A DNA stretch of 64,000 bases from Actinospica sp035493475 (GCA_035493475.1 DATJIF010000009.1:105094-169093), one strand, 5' to 3'; positions 27,402 through 36,220 are shown, counted from the stretch's first letter. Notes: generated by a model from the letters alone, not told the origin. Translations and numbers: made by a program.

Positions 27402-28597
27402 CGGTGTGCTCCAGTGCCGACGGCGAGTCCGTCGACCAGTTCGCGGATCGCGCCGGGGCCGTCGAGGCGGTCCCGGCCGAGGATCAGGGCGCGGCCGAGC
27501 AGCAGCACGGCGCGGGAGGCGGGCAGCGGGTCGGGCAGCGTGGTCAGGTCGCCGACGTGCGCGTAGCCGATGACGCGGCGGATCATCTCGGTCCCGGCGA
27601 AGCCGAGCGCGTCGGTCCACACCCGGCGCAGGAACCGGTCCAGGTAGGCGTCGTCGAAGAAGGTGTCCACGCGCTCGGGCCAGCGGCGTCGCAGTTCGCT
27701 GACGAAGGCGTCCCAGCTCACCGCGATCTGCTCGGCGTGGTCCTTGACGGTGCCGAGAGCCTGCGCGCGGGCCTCGGCGATCAGCACGTTGCCCCAGTAC
27801 ACGCCGAGATCGAAGCCGACCGGCCCGACGAAGGCGAATTCGGGGTCGAATACGCGCACGACCTCGGCGCCGTCCCGGGTGCCGACCATGATGCTGCCGG
27901 TGTGCAGGTCGCCGTGAACGAGGGCCTGCGCGTCGGACATGAAGGCGTGCCGCAGCGCCGCGACCTCGGTGCGCAGCCGGGCGTCCGCGTGCACCTTGGC
28001 GGCGAGCTCGGCGAGACCGGGATGCCAGTGGTTGTGTTCGTGCTCGATGTACGGCTCGCTGAGCACCACGTCCTCGGTGATCTTGCACAGCTCCGGGTTC
28101 GCGGACGCGGCGATCAGTGCCTTGCGTTGCTCCGAGGGCATGCCGAAATCGCTGGTGGCGAAGGCGAGCCCGGCGGAGAACTCGCCGATCCGGACCGAGG
28201 CGTCGCCGTACCCGCCGCCCTCGTTCAGGTGCGTTCGCAGAACCTTGAGGTCGGACATGTCCTCCATGGTCAGCGCGTGGTTGTCCGGGTCGTAGCCGTG
28301 CAGCCGCGGGATGACGTCCGGGGCCACGTCGGCGACCTGGCGGTAGGCGCGGGCCTCGGCGTCGGCGCGGTCCGGGCTGAGCGGCCAGGACGGTCCGGCC
28401 ACGCGCACCCACGGCAGCGCCTGCTTCACGGCCAGGCCGCGGCCGCCGTCCGGCGCGGACGCGATGAACACGCGGTTCAGGTTGCCGTCCGAGACCTCGC
28501 GCACCTCGATCGGCGCGTCGTCCCAGTGCCCGAGCCCGCGCAGGTATCCGGCCAGGTTCTCGGTGTCCAGCAGGAGATATCCGGCATTGATCATCAT
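27398..28597 (-). CDS. mtnK: 5-methylthioribose kinase
   Basis: 399 residues. Protein-kinase-like fold: the ATP site lies around EVSDGNLNRVF and LAVKQALPWVRV, the catalytic loop is LVHGDLHTGSIMV and the metal motif is VFDPEFAFVGPVGFDLG. It phosphorylates methylthioribose at C1, the point where a scavenged free sugar enters the salvage pathway. Its presence, instead of only MTA phosphorylase, fits with the adjacent importer. Two adjacent ATG codons; the second overlaps the mtnA-like stop. Confidence 0.95.
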   Translation of the reverse strand: MMINAGYLLLDTENLAGYLRGLGHWDDAPIEVREVSDGNLNRVFIASAPDGGRGLAVKQALPWVRVAGPSWPLSPDRADAEARAYRQVADVAPDVIPRLHGYDPDNHALTMEDMSDLKVLRTHLNEGGGYGDASVRIGEFSAGLAFATSDFGMPSEQRKALIAASANPELCKITEDVVLSEPYIEHEHNHWHPGLAELAAKVHADARLRTEVAALRHAFMSDAQALVHGDLHTGSIMVGTRDGAEVVRVFDPEFAFVGPVGFDLGVYWGNVLIAEARAQALGTVKDHAEQIAVSWDAFVSELRRRWPERVDTFFDDAYLDRFLRRVWTDALGFAGTEMIRRVIGYAHVGDLTTLPDPLPASRAVLLLGRALILGRDRLDGPGAIRELVDGLAVGTGAHR

Positions 28598-29628
28598 GCG
28601 GCCCCGCCCTCGTGATAGCGCGCGACGGACGCGGGCTCGAAGGCGCCGCGGTCGGTCACGATCAGAGTGGTGAACTCCGGCGGGGTCACGTCGAAGGCCG
28701 GGTAGTGGCCGCGCGTGACCAGCGGGGACGCGGTGCGTTCGGTCAGCGTGTGCAGCACCTCGTCGCCGTCCCGCTCCTCGACGACCACGTCGGCGGCGGT
28801 CGGCGCCTGGTCGTCGGGGGCCTGAACCAGCGCGTAGTACGGCACGCCGAACGCCCGGGCCGCGACCGCAGCACCGAGCGTGCCGACCTTGTTGAACACG
28901 TGGCCGTCCATGCTGACCCGGTCCGCGGCCGTGACCACGGCGTCGATCCGGCCGAGCGTGGACTGCGGGCTGAGCACGGCGGCGACCATGCCGTCCGTGA
29001 TCAGCGTGACCTCCTGGCCCATCTCGGCGAGCGTGTGCGCGGTCAGGCGGGCGCCCTGCAGATACGGCCGGGTCTCGGTGGCCACGTACGTGTACTGCTT
29101 CCCGGCCCGCTCCGCCGCCCTGACCAGCTCGATCAGGTAGGTGTCCATCCAGCAGTGCGTGAGCAGCCGGGATCCGTCGGGCAGCAGCGCCACAGCGTGC
29201 TCCGCGAGCGCTCGGCTGCGGGCTCGGTACGCCTCGGCCTGCGCGTTCGCCGCGTCTTCGGCTGCTGCGACGATCCGCGCGGTGTCAGCTTCCTGCGGAA
29301 GTGCGGCAAGCACCGCCTCGACCGTGTCGCGCACGGCGTTGTTCGTCGGCCGCGCGGCAGTGAGCAGCGCTCCCGCCTCGATCAGCGTCGTCCGCGCCGT
29401 CTCAGGGGGCTTCGACGCGACCTGGCGGGCCGTGATGATCAGCGCGGCGCTCGCGGCGTATGCGGGCCCTGAGCTCTGCGTCACCATGGCGCGGATCGCC
29501 TCGGCCACCTCGGCGGCCGAGCGCGCCGTGACCCACTCCTGCCGGTGCGGGAAGTCGCGCCGGTCCAGGATCAGCACCGCGTCCTGCTCGATCCGGACGC
29601 TGCGGTCGAGTACCGGTTCGCCGGTCAT
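28594..29628 (-). CDS. Methylthioribose-1-phosphate isomerase-like protein (eIF2B family)
   Basis: 344 residues. eIF2B-alpha/MtnA superfamily. Position in the operon requires an isomerase of methylthioribose-1-phosphate here. However, the usual THCN(A/T)G block around the catalytic Cys reads LLTHCWMDTYL, and the Asp region reads VVTAADRVSMDG. The Cys is kept but its surroundings are those of other eIF2B-like sugar-phosphate isomerases. It probably serves as MtnA. ATGA overlaps on both sides. Confidence 0.75.
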   Translation of the reverse strand: MTGEPVLDRSVRIEQDAVLILDRRDFPHRQEWVTARSAAEVAEAIRAMVTQSSGPAYAASAALIITARQVASKPPETARTTLIEAGALLTAARPTNNAVRDTVEAVLAALPQEADTARIVAAAEDAANAQAEAYRARSRALAEHAVALLPDGSRLLTHCWMDTYLIELVRAAERAGKQYTYVATETRPYLQGARLTAHTLAEMGQEVTLITDGMVAAVLSPQSTLGRIDAVVTAADRVSMDGHVFNKVGTLGAAVAARAFGVPYYALVQAPDDQAPTAADVVVEERDGDEVLHTLTERTASPLVTRGHYPAFDVTPPEFTTLIVTDRGAFEPASVARYHEGGAA

Positions 29629-30671
29629 TTGCGCCTCGACAGCGTGAAACTGAAGATCAGCGCGCCGATCAGGACCAGGCCCTCGAACACGTCCTGCCAG
29701 TAGTAGGACAGGCCGCGGATCGTCAGTCCGGTGCTGATGATGCCGATCAGCACGGCGCCGAGCGCGGTGCCCCACACGTGCGGCCGGTTGCGGCCGAGCA
29801 CCGACGTTCCGACCAGCGCGACGGCCACCGCTTCGAGCAGCTGCGAGGTTCCGGCGGACACGTCGCCCTGCCCGATCCGCGCGGCCAGGATCAGCCCGCC
29901 GACGGAGGCGAGCAGCCCGGACAGCACGTAGGCGAGCGAGCGGTACAGCCCGACCCGGATGCCCGCGAGCCGCGCGGCCTGCGGGTTCGCGCCGATCGCG
30001 TAGATGACCCGGCCCCAGCGGGTGCGCGCGAGGAACACCCAGACCAGCACGGTCAGCACCGCGAAGACGACGACCGAGATCGGCACCGGCCCGATCGTGC
30101 CGCGGTCGATGTCCAGGAAGTCGGAGGTGAACACGCCGGGCGCGGTGCTCCCGTTCGGCAGCGTCATGCCGGGCGAGACGGACTGGCCGCCGACCAGCAC
30201 CAGCTTCAGGCCCTGGATCACGAACATCGTGCCGAGCGTGGCCAGCATGTCCGGGATCCGCAGCACCACGATGAGCAGGGCGTTGAGCAGCCCGACCAGC
30301 ACGCCGGACAGCAGCACGGCCACGATCGCGACCGGTCCGACCTGATTGTGGATCACCATCGTCTCGGCCGCGACCATCACGCCGAGGCCCGCGACCGAAC
30401 CGACGGACAGGTCCATCCCGCCCGCGGCCATGGTGATCGTGACGCCGAGGCCGAGGATCGCGGTGACCGAGATGTACCGCAGCGTCGAGAACAATCCGGC
30501 CTCGGCGCGGAAGGCGGGCTCGGTGGCGAGGAAGAACGCGAACAGCGCGACCGTCACCAGGATGAAGCCGTAGCGGACCACGAGGTCCTGCGCGCGCCGG
30601 GGCCGCTCGGCCGCGTTCGCCGGTGCGGAGGCCGCGGTCGGCTCCTCGGTCGTCGTCGTGGCGGTGCTCAT
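29625..30671 (-). CDS. Sugar-type ABC transporter permease (RbsC family)
   Basis: 348 residues, about eight to ten membrane segments. RbsC hallmarks: GVTITMAAGGMDLSVGSVAGLG and GANPQAARLAGIRVGLYRSLAYVLSG. It forms the pore for the importer encoded by the two upstream genes. ATGA overlaps with the ATPase stop and the mtnA-like start tie transport and salvage into one transcript. The expected cargo is methylthioribose. Confidence 0.9.
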   Translation of the reverse strand: MSTATTTTEEPTAASAPANAAERPRRAQDLVVRYGFILVTVALFAFFLATEPAFRAEAGLFSTLRYISVTAILGLGVTITMAAGGMDLSVGSVAGLGVMVAAETMVIHNQVGPVAIVAVLLSGVLVGLLNALLIVVLRIPDMLATLGTMFVIQGLKLVLVGGQSVSPGMTLPNGSTAPGVFTSDFLDIDRGTIGPVPISVVVFAVLTVLVWVFLARTRWGRVIYAIGANPQAARLAGIRVGLYRSLAYVLSGLLASVGGLILAARIGQGDVSAGTSQLLEAVAVALVGTSVLGRNRPHVWGTALGAVLIGIISTGLTIRGLSYYWQDVFEGLVLIGALIFSFTLSRRK

Positions 30672-32272
30672 GCCGCCGCCTCCGTTTCGGTACTGGTGTC
30701 AGTGGTCTGAGAAATCGCGCGGATCACCGCGTCCCGGTCGGTCTCGCCGCGCCGTACGTCGAGCCGGATCACGCCCTCGGCGAGCACGAGCACGCGATCG
30801 GCGGACTCCAGGACCTCGTCCACGTCGGCGGACAGCACGAGTACGGCGGCCCCCTCGGCCGCGATCTCCCGGGCGCGCCCGCCGATGTCGCGGCGGGCGC
30901 CGATGTCCACGCCGCGGAACGGCTCGTCCAGCAGCAGGACGCGCGGCGGCTCGACCATCCAGCGGCCGACCACGACCTTCTGCTGGTTGCCGCCGGACAG
31001 CTCCTCGATCAGCGAGTCCTCGTCGCGGGTGACGATGCCGAGCCCGTCGATCGCCCGGCGGCCGAGCCCGGCCTCCGCGGACGTGTTGACCAGTCCCGCG
31101 CGCGAGAACGAGGCGAGGAACGGCAGCGAGAGGTTGTGCGCGAGCGACCAGCCGGGAATCAGCGCGTCGGCGTGCCGGTCCTCGGGCACCAGGAACACCC
31201 GCTGCCGGATCGCGTCGCGCGGGGACTTCGGCCGGTACGCGGCGCCGTCGAGCTCGATCGTTCCGGCGGCGAAGCGGTCCGCGCCGAACAGTCCGCGCGC
31301 CAGTTCGCTCTTGCCCGCGCCGAGCAGCCCGACGACGCCGGTGACCTCGCCCGCGTACAGATCAAGGTCCTGCGGCGCGCGTCCGGGCAGCAGCGGCACG
31401 CCGCGCAGCGAGACCGCGACGCGTTCGCCGCGCAGTTCCGTCTCCGGCTTGAGCTCGACCGCGTTCCGATCGCCGCCGTCGTCGCCGGAGCCCGCGCCGA
31501 GCATCGCGTGCAGCGCCGTCTCCCAGGCGAAGGGCTTGTCCTGCTCGTCGGTCAGCCGTCCGTCGCGCAGCACGACCAGCCGGTCGGCCAGCGCGTCGAT
31601 CTCGCCGAGCCGGTGCGAGACGTAGAGCACCGCGATCCCCCGCGCGCGCATCCCGTCCACGATCGCGAACAGCCGCTCGGCCTCGGCCGCGGACAGCGCG
31701 GAGGTCGGCTCGTCCAGGATCAGCAGGCTGGGACGCGTGGCGAGCGCCCGGGCCAGCACGAGCAGCTGCTGGTCCGAGATCCCGAGCTCGGCCACGTCGC
31801 GGCGCAGCACCCGCTCTGGCCAGTCCAGGTCCAGCGCGGCCTGCACCTCGCGCGCGTGCTCCAGCGTGGCCCGCGTGCCGACCAGGGGATTGATACCGCG
31901 CTTGGCGAGCCGGCCGAATGCCAGGTTCTCGGCCACGGTCAGCCCCGGCAGGATGCCCTCGCCGACCCGCTGGTGCACGGTCTGGATGCCGAGCCGCTGC
32001 GCCTCGATCGGCGTGCGCAGGGCGACCGGCCGGCCGCCGACGAGCACCTGGCCGCCGTGCTCCGGATAGACGCCCGACAGCACCTTGATGAGCGTGGACT
32101 TGCCCGCGCCGTTCGCCCCGAGCAGCGCCAGCACCGTGCCCGGCGCGACGTCGAGGGTCACCGACTCGAGGACCGTCTTCCCGGCGAAACCCATGCTGAC
32201 GCCCCGGAGCGAGACCGCGGCGGTCCCGGCCTCCGGAGCGTCGGCGGGCGGTGCGAGATCAGTGCGAGACAA
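30668..32272 (-). CDS. Sugar-type ABC transporter ATPase, tandem domain (RbsA/MglA family)
   Basis: 534 residues. Two ATPase halves as in RbsA: the first has GANGAGKSTLIKVL and ILDEPTSALS; the second has the degenerate GLLGAGKSELARG, LSGGNQQKVVVGRW and LLLDEPFRGVD. It energises the RbsC-type permease. Its start lies 14 bases inside the end of the binding-protein gene. Confidence 0.92.
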   Translation of the reverse strand: MSRTDLAPPADAPEAGTAAVSLRGVSMGFAGKTVLESVTLDVAPGTVLALLGANGAGKSTLIKVLSGVYPEHGGQVLVGGRPVALRTPIEAQRLGIQTVHQRVGEGILPGLTVAENLAFGRLAKRGINPLVGTRATLEHAREVQAALDLDWPERVLRRDVAELGISDQQLLVLARALATRPSLLILDEPTSALSAAEAERLFAIVDGMRARGIAVLYVSHRLGEIDALADRLVVLRDGRLTDEQDKPFAWETALHAMLGAGSGDDGGDRNAVELKPETELRGERVAVSLRGVPLLPGRAPQDLDLYAGEVTGVVGLLGAGKSELARGLFGADRFAAGTIELDGAAYRPKSPRDAIRQRVFLVPEDRHADALIPGWSLAHNLSLPFLASFSRAGLVNTSAEAGLGRRAIDGLGIVTRDEDSLIEELSGGNQQKVVVGRWMVEPPRVLLLDEPFRGVDIGARRDIGGRAREIAAEGAAVLVLSADVDEVLESADRVLVLAEGVIRLDVRRGETDRDAVIRAISQTTDTSTETEAAA

Positions 32273-33371
32273 CGGGAATCCAGTTCGCCGTGCTGATGCC
32301 GCTCAGATTCAGCGCCGGGATCGCGGCCCGCAGCTGGTCCATGTTCTTGATCTTGTGGTCGAGCAGGAACTGCCGGGTGATCGCGACGCCGGGGAAGTCC
32401 ACCTTGGTCTTGCCGAGCTGCCCGGCCAGCTCCAGCGCCGTCGAGCGCACGACGGCCGCGCCGACCGACGAGGGATCGGTTCCGGCCGTGGCCACCCACG
32501 GGCTATTGCTCTCCGTCAGAATCTGGATGTCAGCATTGGAGATATCGATGCCGAACACCTTCACCTTGCCGACCAGGTTGTCGTTCTGCACGGCCACGAC
32601 GGTCGCCTTGGCCAGTTCGTCGTACGGCGCGAACACGGCCGCCACGTCCGAGTGCTGCAACAGCGCGGCGCTGACCAGCGGCACGTTGTCGGTCGCGGTC
32701 GAGTCGGTCACCTCGCCGACCTTGAACGACTGGCTCCAGGACTCGGCGGTCTTCACCTTCTGCCAGACCGTGTCGCGCGCGTCGAGGGCCGGGTAGCCCG
32801 CGACGTTCACGTAGCCGACCTTCGCCGACTTCCCGAGGTCCTGTTCGGCGACGTTCAGCACGTCCTGCGCCAGGTCGGCGTCCGACTGCTCGGTACTCAC
32901 GACCTTGGCGTTCGTGCTGTCCACGTCGAAGGTCACCACCTTGATGCCCTTGGCGACGGCCTGGTTGATCAGCGGATCGACGGTCGCGGCGAATCCGTGG
33001 TCGATGATGATCGCGCTGACGCCGGAACTGATCGCGGTGGACAGGTCGGTGGCCTCGGCGGCGTTGTCGGCCTGCGCGTCGTACACGGTCAGGTCGATGC
33101 CGAGCGCCTTGGCCTGCGCCTTCGCCCCGCTTCCCCACTGCTCGTAGAAGTCCCCGGCGCCGGACTGGCGCACCAGCGCGACCTTCACCGTGCCCTGCGA
33201 GAACGGGGCGGGCTTCGCGCCGGTCGCGACGGCGGCGCCGGCGTTCGCGCCGGCCGAGGAGCCCCCGGACGACGAGGAGGCGGAGTTCGACTGCGAGCAG
33301 GCGGCGGTCAGCAGCGCGAGCAGCGAGACCGAGACGAGCGAGAGTCTCGCCCGGGAAGGGGACAGCGTCAT
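32259..33371 (-). CDS. Sugar-type periplasmic-binding lipoprotein
   Basis: 370 residues. Lipobox LLTAAC, Ser/Gly-rich linker, then a type 1 periplasmic-binding domain (KVALVRQSGAGDFYEQW, GVSAIIIDHGF, IKVVTFDVDS, KVFGIDISNADI). Captures a ribose-like ligand. As the first structural gene of the mtn operon it most likely binds methylthioribose or a related 5-deoxy-pentose. A 127-base leader with a small ORF and alternative hairpins lies upstream. Confidence 0.9.
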   Translation of the reverse strand: MTLSPSRARLSLVSVSLLALLTAACSQSNSASSSSGGSSAGANAGAAVATGAKPAPFSQGTVKVALVRQSGAGDFYEQWGSGAKAQAKALGIDLTVYDAQADNAAEATDLSTAISSGVSAIIIDHGFAATVDPLINQAVAKGIKVVTFDVDSTNAKVVSTEQSDADLAQDVLNVAEQDLGKSAKVGYVNVAGYPALDARDTVWQKVKTAESWSQSFKVGEVTDSTATDNVPLVSAALLQHSDVAAVFAPYDELAKATVVAVQNDNLVGKVKVFGIDISNADIQILTESNSPWVATAGTDPSSVGAAVVRSTALELAGQLGKTKVDFPGVAITRQFLLDHKIKNMDQLRAAIPALNLSGISTANWIPVVSH

Positions 33372-33440
33372 GGGAGGGTGCTCCAGAAAAGGTCGTCCGA
33401 AATCACGGCATGCGTCGGGGAATGACGGTGCCGGAGGATG

Positions 33441-33548
33441 AAAAGACAGAGAAAGAAGGTGAAAGCGGCCGTCAGCAGCGGACGGCGGTGGACACGACTC
33501 AGCTACACGAGGCCGTAGTCGACTGGAGCAGGTCCACGTACAGCCGTC
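33441..33548 (-). promoter_or_regulatory. Candidate transcription attenuator of the mtn operon
   Basis: On the minus strand GCCGTC (33486-33481) can pair with GACGGC downstream (33473-33468), forming a hairpin followed by a pyrimidine tract (33467-33441) like a terminator. The same GCCGTC, with GTCCAC just before it (33493-33488), can instead pair with GTGGAC (33537-33532) and GACGGC (33548-33543), which lie inside the leader ORF. The two structures exclude each other. This is the layout of leader-peptide attenuation. Confidence 0.6.
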
Positions 33549-33573
33549 GCACCAGGAGCAACAGCGTCATCAT
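33499..33573 (-). CDS. Leader peptide of the actinobacterial sulfur-gene type (24 residues)
   Basis: Short ORF starting MMTLLLLV and ending ASCS. Its core RRLYVDLLQ followed by a near-terminal Cys matches the R-x-H/Y-V-D-L-L/R pattern with a final Cys of the small peptides found ahead of sulfur, cysteine and methionine genes in streptomycetes. It lies 127 bases ahead of the binding-protein gene. It contains the 5' strand of the possible antiterminator. No good ribosome site is visible ahead of its two ATGs, so it may be leaderless or weakly translated. A TTGACT (33609-33604) could be its -35. Confidence 0.7.
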   Translation of the reverse strand: MMTLLLLVRRLYVDLLQSTTASCS

Positions 33574-33661
33574 GCGTCAATGGTGCTTGGACCCGACCAT
33601 TAAAGTCAACGAAGTCGATCATTTTCTCACGCACCGAGACGCATCGTGTCAGACTGAGCGG

Positions 33662-34921
33662 GTGAAGCGTCGTCCCCGCACGTCGTTGCTCGCCTGCTGC
33701 CTGACTGTCCTGGCACTGTCCGCGGCCTGCTCCGCCACGCCGCCGCCCGCCGACCCGGCACCGACGGCCGCCCTCTCCTGGCAGGCGCACCTCGACGGCG
33801 CCGTCTACGGAAAGCCCCTGCTGGTCGGCGGCCACCTCCTCGCCGCGACCGAGAACGACTCCGTCTACGCACTCGACGAAGCGACCGGCCGGGTGCTGTG
33901 GCGCACGCACGTCGGCACGCCGCAGCCCTTGTCCGCGCTGCCGTGCGGCGACATCGACCCGCTCGGCATCACCGGCGCGATGGCGTACGACCCCGCGACC
34001 GGCTCGCTGTTCGCGCTCGCCGAGACCGACGGCGGCCACCACACTTTGTACGCGCTCGATCCGGCTACCGGGGCCGTACGCTGGCACCGCGCGGTCGAGC
34101 CTCCACTCGGCACGCCGAAGGACAACCAGCAGCGTGGCGCGCTCACCGTGGCGTTCGGCCGCGTATACGTGCCCTTCGGCGGGCTGGCCGGAGACTGCGG
34201 CGACTACATCGGCTCCATCGTCGGCACGCCCGCGAACAATCAGGGCTCGCAGGTCCACTACTCGATTCCCACCACACGCGAGGGCGGCATCTGGGCTCCC
34301 GGCGGCCTGCTGACCGTCGGCGACACCCTCTACGCGGCCGTCGGCAACGGCGCCTCGATGACGACGTTCGACGGCAGCGACTCGATCGTCGCGCTCAGCC
34401 CCGACCTGACCCGCCGCGACGTCTTCGCCCCCGCGACGTGGGCGCAGGACAACGCGGAGGACCTGGATCTCGGCTCGCTCAGCCCCGTATCGGTCAGCGG
34501 CCGGATCCTGGCCGTGGGCAAGCGTGGCACAGCATATCTGTTGGCGGCCGACCATCTCGGCGGCGTGGGCGGGCAGATCGCGCAGACGCAGGTCTGTTCC
34601 GCGTTCGGCACGGCGGCCGTGGTCGGCGGCACGGTGTACCTGGCCTGTCCCGACGGCGTGCGCGCCCTCGACGTGACGAGCAGCGGCATCAGCATTGCGT
34701 GGAAGTCGGCGGTCGCCGCGAACGGCTCGCCGACCGTCGCAGGTAACGACGTCTGGACCGTGCACTACCCGGCGGGCACGCTCTACCGGCTCGACGCGGC
34801 CACCGGCGCCGTCACCGGACAATTCGCGCTCGGCACGGTCCCGCACTTCGCCTCCCCCGCGATCGGCGGCGGCCGCGTATACGTCGGCACCATGACCGGC
34901 GTCGCCGCCGTGACCGCTTGA
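33662..34921 (+). CDS. PQQ-like beta-propeller lipoprotein
   Basis: 419 residues from a GTG. Lipobox LALSAAC, then a seven- or eight-bladed propeller of PQQ-type repeats: VYALDEATGRVLWRTHVG, LYALDPATGAVRWHRAV, LYRLDAATGAVTGQFALG. No sign of the PQQ ligands of true quinoprotein dehydrogenases. Probably a surface binding or scaffolding protein. It is divergent from the mtn leader, with about 88 bases between. Confidence 0.82.
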   Translation: MKRRPRTSLLACCLTVLALSAACSATPPPADPAPTAALSWQAHLDGAVYGKPLLVGGHLLAATENDSVYALDEATGRVLWRTHVGTPQPLSALPCGDIDPLGITGAMAYDPATGSLFALAETDGGHHTLYALDPATGAVRWHRAVEPPLGTPKDNQQRGALTVAFGRVYVPFGGLAGDCGDYIGSIVGTPANNQGSQVHYSIPTTREGGIWAPGGLLTVGDTLYAAVGNGASMTTFDGSDSIVALSPDLTRRDVFAPATWAQDNAEDLDLGSLSPVSVSGRILAVGKRGTAYLLAADHLGGVGGQIAQTQVCSAFGTAAVVGGTVYLACPDGVRALDVTSSGISIAWKSAVAANGSPTVAGNDVWTVHYPAGTLYRLDAATGAVTGQFALGTVPHFASPAIGGGRVYVGTMTGVAAVTA

Positions 34922-34965
34922 GCCCCTTCTTGCCCGGCGTATCCGAGAACTGATTCCATGGGGGC

Positions 34966-35412
34966 ATGCTCATCATCCGGAGAGCCGTCCTCGACGCGGT
35001 ACTGGCCCACGCGTGCAGCGGGCATCCCGACATCTCCTGCGGCTTCGTCGCCGGCCAGATCGGGTCGGACCGGCCGGAGCGGCACGTGCCCATGCGCAAC
35101 GCCGAGCCGTCCCGGACGTACTGGCGGTTCGACCCGCTGGAGCAGGTGCGGGCGTGGACCGACATGGACGACCGGGGTGAGGAGCCCGTGGTCATCTACT
35201 ACTCGCAGGACCTGCCCGACGCCGTGCTCTCGAAGATGACGATCTCGTACGCCGTGGAGGAGCAGGCGCACTACCTGGTGGTCTCCACGTTCCGCCCCGA
35301 CGAGCCGCGGTACCGCTCGTTCCGGGTGCGGGACGGACGCGCCGTCGAGGACGAGATCGCCGTCCTCGACGAGCCCGTGATCGAAGACCAGATCTCCGAC
35401 CGCAGGCCCTGA
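34966..35412 (+). CDS. JAMM/MPN-fold protein lacking the metal ligands (Mec-like pseudoenzyme)
   Basis: 148 residues. Overall match to the actinobacterial Mec/JAB family that cleaves CysO-cysteine: CGFVAG, DRPERHVPMRNA, DDRGEEPVVIY, SYAVEEQAHYLVVSTF. In active enzymes the core is E, then HxHx7SxxD. Here the spacing is kept but the residues are Ile23 in place of Glu, Tyr79 and Gln81 for the two His, Ser89 retained, and Thr92 for Asp. It should not bind zinc. Perhaps a regulatory or binding relic. ATG at 34966; no cysO or cysM neighbour. Confidence 0.75.
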   Translation: MLIIRRAVLDAVLAHACSGHPDISCGFVAGQIGSDRPERHVPMRNAEPSRTYWRFDPLEQVRAWTDMDDRGEEPVVIYYSQDLPDAVLSKMTISYAVEEQAHYLVVSTFRPDEPRYRSFRVRDGRAVEDEIAVLDEPVIEDQISDRRP

Positions 35413-35438
35413 CTCCTGACCGAGCGCGCGTCGCCCTA

Positions 35439-36215
35439 CTACCGCCCCTGGAACTTCGGCGGACGCTTCTCGGCGAACGCCGCCATGCCCTCCTTCTGAT
35501 CGGCCGTCGCGAAGGTGGCGTTGAACAGGCGCCGCTCGAAGTACACGCCTTCGGCGAGGGTGGACTCGAACGCGCGGTTCACCGCCTCCTTGGCCATCAG
35601 CGTGGCGACCGGGGACATCTCGGCGATCGTGCCCGCGAGCTTGACCGCCTCGTCGAGCAGGTCGGCGGCCGGCACGATCCGCGCCACCAGGCCCGAACGC
35701 TCGGCCTCCTCGGCGTCCATCATCCGTCCGGTCAGCACGAGGTCCATGGCCTTCGCCTTGCCGATCGCGCGGGTCAGCCGCTGCGTGCCGCCCATGCCGG
35801 GGATGACGCCGAGCTTGATCTCCGGCTGGCCGAACTTCGCCGTGTCGGCCGCCAGCAGGATGTCGCACATCATCGCGAGCTCGCAGCCGCCGCCGAGCGC
35901 GTACCCGGCCACCGCCGCGATCACCGGCTTGCGCAGCCTGGTGAAGCGCTCCCACTCGGCGAACAGACCCTTGAGATAGGCGTCGGTGAAGTCCAGCCCC
36001 GCCATCTCCTTGATGTCCGCCCCCGCCGCGAACGCCCGCTCGGACCCGGTGAGCACGACCGCGCCGATCTCCAGATCGCGGTCGAACTCCTCGGCCGCGC
36101 CCACGACCTCGTGCATGATCTGCGTGTTGAGCGCGTTGAGCGCCTCGGGTCGGTCCAGTGTGATCAGTCCGACGCGCCCGCGCCGATCCACCTTGATCGT
36201 CTCATAGCCGGTCAT
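35439..36215 (-). CDS. Enoyl-CoA hydratase
   Basis: 258 residues. Crotonase fold with AFAAGADIKEMA and AGYALGGGCELAMMCD for the oxyanion hole. Catalytic Glu residues lie around GQPEIKLGVIPGMGGTQRL, so it is a genuine hydratase. ATG at 36215 (MTGYETIKVD). Similar to short-chain FadB1/EchA8-type enzymes. A general beta-oxidation role; the neighbours give no special context. Confidence 0.9.
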   Translation of the reverse strand: MTGYETIKVDRRGRVGLITLDRPEALNALNTQIMHEVVGAAEEFDRDLEIGAVVLTGSERAFAAGADIKEMAGLDFTDAYLKGLFAEWERFTRLRKPVIAAVAGYALGGGCELAMMCDILLAADTAKFGQPEIKLGVIPGMGGTQRLTRAIGKAKAMDLVLTGRMMDAEEAERSGLVARIVPAADLLDEAVKLAGTIAEMSPVATLMAKEAVNRAFESTLAEGVYFERRLFNATFATADQKEGMAAFAEKRPPKFQGR

Positions 36216-36220
36216 GGGCC

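Noticed and set aside
33372..33600. SAM riboswitch (SAM-IV type) upstream of the mtn operon
   Set aside because: I could not find the conserved core helices; the leader ORF with alternative hairpins explains the region better.
33662..34921. PQQ-dependent dehydrogenase
   Set aside because: Only propeller repeats are visible; no heme site or recognisable PQQ/metal ligands, and it is a short lipoprotein.
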